Under the pieces are notes generated by a model. The model was not told the origin of the DNA. It made no database searches and worked only from the letters and a program-made list of their open reading frames with translations. Made by a program: the position numbers and the translations under genes. This document shows positions 45,801 to 55,941 of a DNA stretch of 64,000 nt, one piece after another (the stretch's first letter is position 1; the number at the start of each line of letters is the position of its first letter). The DNA is from Armillaria gallica (lineage: Eukaryota > Basidiomycota > Agaricomycetes > Agaricales > Physalacriaceae). The stretch lies in NCBI GenBank assembly GCA_037576215.1, contig JBANDB010000006.1, positions 2,852,001 to 2,916,000 on the forward strand, given 5' to 3'.

Positions 45801-48800
45801 CAAATCCTATAGAAGACGTACGCCTGTCATAATGATCCGATGGATGCTATTCAACTCATTGAGCTTCCTAAACAGCAGGCTCTTGTCGCTCTTCACTAGA
45901 GATAATTGTAAGTTGCGTCGCTTTGATAAATGATAACAATACTTGCATCTTTGACCTTCATCGATTACCAGGACCTTCGGAATATAATCAGCATGTCAAT
46001 CATCACTTACACAGCACGCAAAAATTTACCTCCCAGCGGGGTTGATTTTTGAAGACGGGTGTAAAGTCTTTCTGACCCAAGAGAGCCTCGTACGTCGTGA
46101 CGAGCACATGGAATTTGGCGCCGGTTGTGCCAGCCTCTTTCGTCTTGTGCTTGAGCTCATAGTTTTTGATCACTTCGCGGGCTTTGCTTTCTCCGTAGAA
46201 CGGTACCACCCGAAGGTTCGGCGCCCAACGCTCAAATTCTCTGACCCAGTTGGTGATGGTAGAATTGGGAACCACTACAAGAGCGGGGAAAGCCTTCCAT
46301 TGAGATGCGATCTTCCCAATAAAAGTCGCAATTTGAACTGTTTTGCCCTGTAGACACATTGAATACAGACTTGGGGGAAATAGTCTGGTAACGTACCAGG
46401 CCCATCTCGTCAGCCAGAATGCACGGTTGTTTGTTCCACCAATTATCAACTAGCCAATTGAAACCGTCGACCTAGCTCAAAGTGAGAAAAAAAAACGTCT
46501 TAAAGAAGAACTAGTAGCTTTACCTGGAAAGGCATTAACTTCAGCTCAGGTTTCTGACCCAAGTCCAAATCAGCGGCATCCATAAGTGCGTGTTTACGCT
46601 TATATTCATCCTTGGGCCGCTTTTCGTATGCAATTATCTCATGAGCCTTTAGCTTCGGAACGTGAACTGTCCGGGAATTTATGTAGCGTGATAATGCGGT
46701 TTCGAACGCTGGGTAAGTAGTGTCGGTCTTTTGAGGTGGAGAATCCCATGATGCTACCAATCCTATTAGGCAAAAAAACACCGGAGATAGAAACTGAACT
46801 GACCTTCATCATAATCAAGGTCTTCCCATTTGATGAAAGCCCATACAACAAGCTCAGCATTGTCAGTCGTGAATTCGTAGCCAGTACGTGACTCCCAGTC
46901 TTCAACAGTTTCAATCATGCTGTCATCGGGTTGCTCTCCATTACTGAACGCGGCATCATAGTCCGACCCAAAGTCGCTGTTGGCACCGTCTTCCATCTCC
47001 ATCTCCTCGTCGCTAGATACCTTCCGAGATTTTTTCTTGCCTTTTTGACTGCTTTCTTCTTAGGCTTAGAGCGCCAGAGACGAAGGTCCAATATACGGTC
47101 CACAGTCTTCCATTCAGGAGGAATCCGAGATTCGGCATCAGGCATAGCATCTTGGGGAAGCTGGGGAGTGTTCGTTCCAGGCTTTACTGAAGATGCCCGG
47201 GACTGATCCCCATCTTCAAAGATAGAAGCAGGTTCTTCAACTTCGATTGGCATCCTGGACGTAGCCAAAAGTTCGACTTTCGAACCGCCTGTTAAGAAAT
47301 TCCTCAATTTGGAGGGATGGGTGGAGAGTAACCACATGTGAGGAACCCAATTGAGTCGACGATAACTTCGTTCCTCCCATTTGACCAGGTATTCTCGAGG
47401 TAGCGGACTCTTGTAATTAGGCGGCTCGCTGATGGGTCGAGGAGGTTCAACAGCATTAACAGGATAAGGGCGCCAGGCTAGGATCTTGTCCAGCGGATAG
47501 GTGAAAGATGCACAGTCGTGACAAAGCCAATTCCTCTGATAGTGTTCCGCGATCTCTGCTACTGTATCTGTTGCATGATTGGGCGGCTTGGGGAGATGGT
47601 CGTAGTGGGACAGTCGTTTGCAAGTGAAGCAGCGGAACCGGATTTCACGTGCAACGTCGACCTCCTTGACATCCTTGGTATCCATGTTTTCAGGACCGTT
47701 GGGCACCGAGTCTGTTATGCTGGCGCCCTGAGCCTTTTGCAGCCGTGATGGATCTGGCTCAATAGCAACCTCCATACACGTCATGCAGATGCCACCTTTC
47801 ATGCAGGAACCTGTCAACCATGTCGTCAGGACAGTAATTCTGCACGTTGTTGAAGATACGAACCACAGATAAACTCAGTTGTCTCAGAAACGCCTAATCC
47901 CGGCCTTTTAGTTGGGCCATCCTTCTCCACGTTCGCTGCAGCGTCAGGATTAGCATCGATCCACAAGCTTCGGTCCCGTTCTCTGGCGGCTTCAAGATTT
48001 CGTCGCGTTGAGTGCTAGCAAGGCAACGCCAATGAGCAGTAACAGGACATTTCAGACTGATAAGTGTCGGTCATGGTTATATAAATTGAACGCAGGGAGA
48101 AAAAAGGCGCACCATCGAACCCATCCCCCAAGTTCGCCAAGTCGCTCTACTTCATCTGCAGAATCAGGCTCAAGATCATCATCCGATGTGACCTTCTTTT
48201 TCCGGCCTTTGCCCTTTTTCTTCTTTTGCGCCGCTGCTTGTAGGACATGGGTAGGACTGCGATGGCATTTCTCACAGATTGAACGATGCGCCCTCAAGGC
48301 AGAAGACTCGTCGTCAGAAAACGGGTCGTAGTCAATGTCAGCGACAGGACGAAAGAAGCCATACGCGGGTCGCGAAGCAGACCCACGCCCGCCTTTCTTC
48401 TTGTTCTTGGAAGTCTTCGCTTTGGCTCTCCGTGATGTTATGTAGTCTTCGCTGTCTCCGCCATCTGAGGATTCCCCCGAGAATTCGTCAATGTCAATCT
48501 TCATAGGCTTTCTATATCGTGTAGATCGTCTTTGGGGGGCGATGCTCCCGGTGTCATCTTCATCCTCGGACCCCTGGATGGCGTAGACTCGCTGAGAACG
48601 TGTCTTCGTTGGACTGAAAGGGAGTGTCGAACGTTTTGTGTGGGATCTCTGTCGAAGTCGTCGTGACGGTGCTCCATAATCGTCATCATCCTCTGGTGAG
48701 CTTCCTTCTCCATCTTCTTCTTCTTCTTCAGAGTCCGGGACAGTGTCGTCCAAGAAGGCAGGTCCAACCTTGCGCTTGCCAATCTTTAATATGACGGTAG

Positions 48801-49337
48801 GACGAGCGTTGGGATGGACATCACGGCCAGATGGGTCGAAAGGTGGCGGTAATCCTTCGGCTTTGCGTGTCTCTGAAAAGGAGGATGTCAGGATATTAAG
48901 GACCAGCTTTATTGCGAAAACGCGTACTATACGTCTGCACTAGTTCTGCGTGATTCATTTCAAATGTCCTTTTGGGAAACTGGAAGAGGCAACGCGTCAA
49001 AACGTATGTTGAGACGCGTCAATATGACGACGACACGCACCCGATGAGTTATTCCCTGTTGAAAGCGGGCATAATACCAATCGATGCCCTGGTTGTCTCT
49101 ATATTCACCCATCACTTCATCGACGGGAGGCTCGATGTCGCGTATCTTGCCCTTCTCTGGCATGTCTTTGTAACTTCTTCTCTCTTCTAAGGGGAGAACT
49201 GGGGGAAGAATGACGAATTTGCGCGATGGACCAGGATTGGGCTTGGAATCAATGGATACCAGACCAGAAGAGCTCTGTTGGCTCTCTCTATCGGGGGTCA
49301 ACAGGATGACTGGGTCGGAAGAGTCCTTGCCAGACAT
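42841..49337 (-). CDS. Chromodomain SNF2 remodeller, Mi-2/CHD (S. pombe Mit1)-like
   Basis: Predicted nuclear nucleosome remodeller; Mit1 is part of the heterochromatin-silencing SHREC complex. ATG 49337 begins MSGKDSSDPVILLTPDRESQ. An acidic, Lys-rich region is followed by PHD-like Cys/His clusters (CEKCHRS, CLKCPVTAHWRC, CGSCMKGGICMTC, CFTCKRLSHYDH). Chromo-like segments (REYLVKWEERSYRRLNWVP; WAFIKWEDLDYDE) precede the ATPase: LADEMGLGKTVQ, VIDEGQRLKSDKS (across a GC-AG intron), IMTGTPLNNNIRELFNLMNF, LTTRAGGVGINL, and ARAYRFGQQKT. The C-terminus has two zinc knuckles (CGLCGKRHGDRLGEC and CIVCGQTYHKLADC) and ends at TAG 42843. A 1-base frame break lies near 47056. About 1,850 residues. Confidence 0.88.
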
Positions 49338-50194
49338 GGCAAGATAGTTGAGGGTAAGTTTCAAAATAAATTTGATATGTTGTTAATAATTGTGGCGGGA
49401 GCCAAATCATCCCAAACATGCATGGTCGCATGTTCCGTGGCAGAATATTCCATGTTGCACTAGAACGACCATCTTGCACCGCTCACATTATGCTTCTATG
49501 CTCTTTTCACGCTCATTTTAGCTTTCTCCTTTTTTTAAAAGAAATTTTCTGAAATAAAATGCTGTGCCGTAGTATAGTCGGCCCGGACCACCAGACGTAG
49601 TGCCCTCGACGATAACATTTGATTGTTCAAGATCTCTTCTGGCTGTAAGTAGCTCTGAAGACGTCAAATTTCAATGATGCATATGGATGGGCCTGAATAT
49701 GGCCGCTCTGCAGGTTTTTATCCCTCCGTTTCTCGAGAAGCAAGAAACTATCTAGTTAGCTAGACTGAAGCCTGTCTAATTACACGGACACTTATTTTTA
49801 CTACGAAAGGCCTTATCGACGGATTCTCACTTTCGTATACACATTGAGACAAAGTAATCTCCATTACTAGCGTTATTGTTGTTGTTAAAATACCTCTGCA
49901 GTGAGGTATGTCTGCGAGAACGAAAAGGGCTCACGACAACCCTTTGAAACAGAGGACTCAGAAATAAATACATCAGGCGATACCACCAGCGTACGGCGTC
50001 TCCCTGAGTTTGTGAAATTGGGATTGGTCTACGTTTACAGGTTTGCAATCTAAAGGCACACGTACGAAAAATAGTGTACAGACCAGCTGGTTAGCGATCA
50101 TATAATTTACTCCTACAGGGATAGAATAGTCAAGTCGCTATACTGTCCATTGCAATAAATACCGATATATTGACCAGCTGAGCTCCGCTCATTA
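49338..50194. other. Gene-poor gap between kinesin and Mit1-like genes
   Basis: About 855 AT-rich bases containing the promoter of the Mit1-like gene and the 3' end of the kinesin gene. A 73-codon minus-strand frame at 49827-50048 includes an Asn run (GTT repeats around 49874-49888) and looks accidental. Nothing else is supported. Confidence 0.5.
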
Positions 50195-52134
50195 TCACCG
50201 GCTCTGTTTCGAGCTCTTTGCAGTGCCAATAGTAGTGTTGTTAACCTGAAAGGAGAGGAATCAGTAGATACACAAGGAATGCAAGAAATGAAAGGGATAA
50301 TCGAAGTACCTTGGTAGCGAATCGCAGCGAATTCAGCGACTCGTTCAGATGGCAGCCAAAGGCGAAAGATTGAGGATCATCTAAGACGTCCAATGTTTAT
50401 AATGCCTAGATGTATAACTTGGTAACCAAGTACGTACCAATGTCTTGGAGCTTCCACTCAAAGAATATTGCAAAAGGTATGTCAACTATACCAATGCTCA
50501 GCATAACACCAGACCACAAAAAAGGACAATGCCCACCTTTGAATTTCTGTACGGCACATGTTTCTCCCCATTTGCGCCCTTCTCTCCCAGAGCGGAAATA
50601 ACATCGCCCAGAGAACTTAAACTCTTGTTAATATTTTGCGTCTCCTTCAAACGCTCTGCTCCAGGACCCACGCTACCCGCAAAGCTCACATTTAGTCGCT
50701 CGCTACCCGCCAAGTCGACCAGTTCAGCCACCCTACGCACCGCTCTCCATTCGTTTCATTGACACCTTCAATCTTTACACGGAACACGGAATGTGAGCGG
50801 GAAGAATGCTCGTTCATGAGTGTGCTTGCGACGCTCCTTCGAGACTGGGATCGAAGGAGTAGGCTACGAACATGAGCAGGAGAGGTGAGTTGCACGCTGG
50901 TCAAATTTGTCACAGTAGTTGTACGAGTCTGAGGATCATGTTTAATGTTGTACTGGGGCGAGGAAGTGGAGGAAGTGGAAGTGGCAGAAGACGATGATGC
51001 TAGGAGATCATTGATAGTTTCGTTATACTAGGATGTCAAATGAGGGGCGCGAAGCACAAAAATGGGTTATGATGCGTACGATTTCAAGAAATTGTCCTTC
51101 AGTGTATATTCCCAACCGCGCGACTTGAGATCGTTGGTGACGCGGAACACCTGATCGACAGCTCTTGGAATCATACCAGCCTGTTTCTTCGGTCTGCATA
51201 TATGAGTAAGATAATGAGACGACAAACGAATGACGATTACCTGACCGCCCTCCATTGTGAAGGATTTGCCAGAACCCGTTTGACCATAAGCAAATATACA
51301 AACATTGTATCCGTCCGTGCAGCTCTGCGCCAATTGGGAAACCTCTTCAAAAACCTCGGCCTGGGTTGCGTGAGGTTCGAACACCCTGTCAAAGGTGAAG
51401 CTGTGCACGTCCTTGCGTTGTTGGCCAGTGGCGCTCTCACTCGTCGATGTGACAACAATATCCCGTTTCTCCTTGCTGTAGCTGACATTTGCGAGCTCGG
51501 GAGATGGATCTGGACGCACTCGGCAAAAGACGCGAATATTGCCTTTCAACTCCTGGATGGTGTTGTGCAGTTGTCGACGCACCGACTCGGCATCGATGGC
51601 TTCGGATTTCAGAGCCTCCACTTCAGCCCTGAGAGCTGCAATGACCTCTGCGTCATTGCTTAACTGTTGCTGCATATCCTGCCCTGTTGATGTGAGCTGG
51701 TTCACGTTCTCCCGCAGCTTTTGCACTTCTGTTCTTGCCAACTGCAAATCCTGGTCCAGTTCCTCCACTTGAAGTTGTCCCTTCCGTATGTCGTACTCGA
51801 GTTCCGACACCTGCATTGAGTGTGTCCGCTTGAGCGTGGCGATTTCATCGTTGGCGAGGTTGAGAGCGTTGAGGTGCTCTCGAGCCTGCGACTTTGCCTC
51901 ACCCAGCTGCTTTGTCAAGTCAGAGATCTGGGTGGCACGCGTTCCTGCTGTCAGAGTAGGGGGACGGGGCTTTGTGAGAGGTTTTGGGGCTGTGGAAGTG
52001 CTTGATTTTGACAGAGGTTTGTGTATTTTTCTGACTGGAGGGTCGTTCTGATCCTGGGCTTTTCGTTTGAGAGCAGGCGCCATGAGAGTCCTTTCGGGAG
52101 AGCTACTTCGGTATCGTGGTAGACGAGAGGCCAT
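50195..52134 (-). CDS. Kinesin-14 (Kar3/KlpA-type C-terminal motor), with two apparent frameshifts
   Basis: Predicted minus-end-directed microtubule motor for spindle function and karyogamy. ATG 52134 opens [21 protein letters not shown] basic/Pro tail is followed by coiled coil ([20 protein letters not shown] onward), the neck [21 protein letters not shown]-loop [17 protein letters not shown], switch [18 protein letters not shown], switch [11 protein letters not shown], and [35 protein letters not shown] is followed by NLSPLAA and [15 protein letters not shown]. The C-terminal motor identifies kinesin-14. One base seems missing before VDLAGSE (about 50722) and one between PLAA and HLNES (about 50352). 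Without these repairs the motor is truncated. Confidence 0.85.
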
Positions 52135-52444
52135 GGAGGAGAAATGGTTGATGACAAGAACCGAAGATGTCGTTGGACGTAACGTTGGCGTAAACGTTCA
52201 ACACGAACTGAATTTGACGCGCAGGGCACGTGACCATTGTTTTGCCACTTTAAGTCCGCTAGCCTCACAGCATCAGAATTTGCTTCGGAACCATCACTGC
52301 AGTAACATTGTGCACCCAGACAAATTTGCGCCTTTCTTCATGGTACTTAAAAACAGAATTTATAGGCCTCAAACATATACATCCGTCACTAAAAGCCGTT
52401 AGCATACACACATTTCTGCTTCGACCAAACTTCGACCTTCTCCT
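52135..52444. other. Gap between TatD-like and kinesin genes
   Basis: About 310 bases holding the kinesin promoter and the 3' end of the TatD-like gene. No gene or clear motif is seen. Confidence 0.5.
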
Positions 52445-53914
52445 TCATTTCAACTCTTCTAGACCAAACAGTTCCACCGTGTTCTTCCATGCTTTTTCCG
52501 TAACCTTCTCAAAGGGGACGCCGTTTAGTTTGTGAATCACCCATGCAACACCTCCAATCGCACACGGTTCATTCCTGCCCTTCACCGACCGGCCATACAC
52601 GAATTGCTCTGGTTTCGTTGCTGGAGGAAAATATAGTGAGCGCAAGGACGCTGGAAGGCTATCTAGATGGGGTTTCGATGCATGTGTTGAGGTCATGGTG
52701 CACCAAGGCGCATCTGTAAAGGCAGTATACTTCAGCAAGGAAAGGCAAGGATAAAGACCCTTGCGTCACCTGTCTCCAACATGAACCGTTCAGGACGAAT
52801 AGCTTTGGCCGCTTGCAGGTTGACTTCAGTTTTCAGCGAACATCCATTTACACTGTCGTCCATAAGTCAGACAAGGTAACAGCGAAGCAAAATGATTATA
52901 CGCGCCTTATGTGGAAGCCCATGTTCATCTAATTGCATCACTCAGCGTTGAGATGCGCAGGAAGAACCGCCGTGCTCACCAATTCATTTGACTCTTCAAC
53001 AGTCCCAGTGAAGCTATGGACTACACCGCCTTTACCTCCAGCGGCTCTCCCCCCGTCTTCACCGAAACCTTCCTCTTGTAGTATGGAAACAAAATCTTTA
53101 TGCGCGGCACGAGAATGCAAGTACAAGGGAAGGTGATGTTTTTTCGCCAGTGCCAGCTGAGAGCCTGCGTTCATCTAAGAAAAACATAATGGTCCGGACA
53201 TTTTCCAGTGACTCACGAAAATGTGTTTTCTGAATCTCGGGGACGCAAAATGCGTGCGATCATAATCTTTTGGGACAAATCAGAATAATATGCATTTTCC
53301 CAGTATATATCTTACCTAAACCGCACTCTCCGACGGCAACAACGCGTCCTTTACCTTGCTTGTGTTTTTCTAGTAGCTCGTCAAGAGCTTTCAGGTATGC
53401 CTCCGGTCCTCCGCGGAACTTGTCAAATTGTCCAGAGCGCGTCGGGTGACAACCAACGGTCGCGTAGAGACCTTGATGAGAATGAGATTTCGCGAAGATA
53501 TTGTGACGGTGATCGTACCGTGCGTCTCCGCCAGCTCTAAGGCTTCTCGAGATTCATGAAGACTGCTTCCAGTTATTATCATGGATCTGACGCCTGCAGC
53601 GCGTGCCCGTTCGAGCATCGCTTCAAAGTCATCTTTATCGATGTCAACGATCACGATGTACTTCAGCTTTAGTGCGATCTCACCATCATGTTTCTTCCTT
53701 CCATGATGGTATCCCCGAAAAATTGGGTCTGTTAGATTCACTGTACATGTACTGGTGAGATGAAGAAGCGCGCAGAGAGGTTTTGAGGACCTCCAATGTC
53801 TGTAATAGAGTTAGAATACGGCAATAGATGAGATTCTGCCCACTCACCTATGTATCTGAAGTTTCCTTTTACTGCCTCGGTTGCTGGTTTAGCAGCGATA
53901 ATGGTAACAGGCAT
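52445..53914 (-). CDS. TatD-family metal-dependent deoxyribonuclease (TATDN1-like)
   Basis: Predicted metal-dependent DNase of the TatD amidohydrolase-fold family, linked in eukaryotes to DNA breakdown and repair. From ATG 53914 ([20 protein letters not shown]) exons join to [20 protein letters not shown], then [30 protein letters not shown] sequence, [65 protein letters not shown], and MLETDAPWC. The C-terminus [20 protein letters not shown] is typical (stop at 52445). The intron after GFHI must use a GCGCGT donor (52905-52853). ATG 54055 in the same frame would add 47 residues, possibly a targeting leader. Confidence 0.88.
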
Positions 53915-54241
53915 CGCGATGTATGTTCTACGAAAAGATGGGTATGGAAGAGATGGTAGAGGATAGGGCTTCGCTGGAATAGTCGTCGAGTCTGACTCAT
54001 CCTGCATGGACATGATTGTCACGGCGCTACCGCCACGCCAATGCATGACGCCCATGGCGCCTATTGGAAATGGCACTCATAGTCACAAAGCGCCCATTGA
54101 ACGACTCGTCTTCATTAGAGTCTGGTTCAGTCCTAACTATCGCGTGAAAACCGGTTAGAGTCCGCGTCGGCCGGACCAAGAAGTCTCGGTACACGGTATA
54201 CATATACCCCAGAGCTTACCCCAGCCTCTCACTTTATTACA

Positions 54242-55895
54242 ATGGAACGGGTCAGACAACTTGCTTCCCATCTCTACACGCCTCAAGGTTCCGACGCTCT
54301 GCTTCGCAAAAGCCCGGACGACGTGGTCATCACCCTTGCAGTCCGCTCGCCGTTGTGCAAGGCAAGGAAGGGAGGTTTCAAGGATGCCAGGTCCGTCATT
54401 TCGCCCTTGGATGTCGTGTAGATTTATCATGCCTGATATAGGACGGACGAACTCATGTTGGAGATGTTCAAGGTGCGTGTTCTTCCTGCTGCTCAGCTCG
54501 CGTCTCAATGGCATACAGCAAGTGATTTCCCAATCCAAAATCGACCCGGCTCTGGTCGGTGACATCTGTGTCGGCACTGTCCTGACTCCAGACGCAGCAT
54601 ATCATGCTCGAGCTGCATCTCTAGCTGCCGGTTTCCCGGAGTCTGTCCCCGTTCAGTGCATCAACAGGTTCTGCTCAAGTGGGCTTATGGCCATCACAAC
54701 CATTGCGAACCAAATTCGAAGCGGCCAAATTGAAGTCGGTCTCGCGGTCGGAGTGGAGAGCATGTCTGAGAAGTATATATCATCACCCCGTCTTACCCGA
54801 CGCAGAACTGATGTAATCCACAGCCCTGACAAAGGAGGACCGCAGCAGAGCGATCTCATTTCCGAGAACGCCGCTTCTCACGATTGTTCCAAGCCCATGG
54901 GCTGGACGAGTGAAAACGTTGCTGAAGAATTCATCGTCACGCGTGAAGAGCAGGATCGGTTTGCCGCCCTTTCATTCCAACGAGCTGAACACGCCCAGAA
55001 CTCTGGATACTTTGACAAGGAAATAGTCCCCTTCACCGTATATCAAAAAGACCCGAAAACTGGTGAACGCACGCCTGCTGTCGTAACCAAGGATGATGGT
55101 ATCAGGCCCGGGACTACGGCAGATAAGCTGGCTAAAATCAAAGCTGCTTTTCCTCAATGGGGTAACGCGACAACAACAGGAGGAAACGCCAGTCAGATAA
55201 CGGACGGTGCTGCAGCAGTGCTGATGATGACCAGAAAGAAGGCAGAAGAATTGGGGTACGCGGTTTTGGGAAAACATGTCACGACTGCCGTCGCGGGGCT
55301 CCCTCCGCGTATCATGGGAATTGGACCTTTATATGCTATCCCGATGGCCCTGAAGAGCTGTGGGATCACTCAGGACGATGTCGATCTCTATGAGGTAAGA
55401 TCTGTACCAGTTGGCCTGCTCACTGTCTGACATGGACTGTAGATAAATGAGGCTTTCGCTTCTCAATGTGTTTACGTCCTGCGAACATTGGGACTTCCAA
55501 GGTATGTTCCCTAGTACGCACGTAATCATCCTGTTGCTGAAAAAGCGCATTTCAAACTAGTGATAAAGTACGTACTCCCTTTCTCCGGCACGAAGTTTCG
55601 TTTCATTCATGACATAGGTCAATGTCAACGGAGGTGCAATTGCTTTGGGCCATCCCCTAGATGAGTAGAATTTTTTCAATGCTGAGGTTGTCCTGAATCT
55701 CTTTGCTCTATACGTTGCACAGGAGCACGTCAGGTAGCTACTGGATTGAACGAGCTCGAGCGTAGGCAAGGAAAAGTGAGGATATTCTATTTCATACCAG
55801 ATATTCTCTTTTTCATGCCGTCAATCTAGATCCTTGTCACGTCGATGTGTATTGGAACAGGAATGGGTGCTGCAGGTGTATTCGTACGCGACTAA
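54242..55895 (+). CDS. POT1: Peroxisomal 3-ketoacyl-CoA thiolase
   Basis: Last enzyme of peroxisomal beta-oxidation, splitting 3-ketoacyl-CoA into acetyl-CoA and a shortened acyl-CoA. The N-terminus MERVRQLASHL contains a textbook PTS2 peroxisome-import signal (R-V-x5-H-L). The nucleophile Cys lies in VQCINRFCSSGLMAI, then GGNASQITDGAAAVLMM, IGPLYAIPMAL, INEAFASQCVYV, the His motif VNVNGGAIALGHPL, and the second Cys in SMCIGTGMGAAGVF before TAA at 55893. At about 55662 the motif GHPLGxTGxRQ is broken: the exon ends CCTAG followed by ATGAGT, with no GT donor, and three conserved residues are absent. Otherwise the length is normal (about 410-420 residues). Confidence 0.9.
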
Positions 55896-55941
55896 GTAAT
55901 GGAGAGATTGTATTTTACCTGTTACAATGAATTGTTGGGGC

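Noticed and set aside
49827..50048. Asn-rich 73-codon minus-strand ORF
   Set aside because: The Asn run is a GTT simple repeat read in one frame; no family signal and no splice partners.
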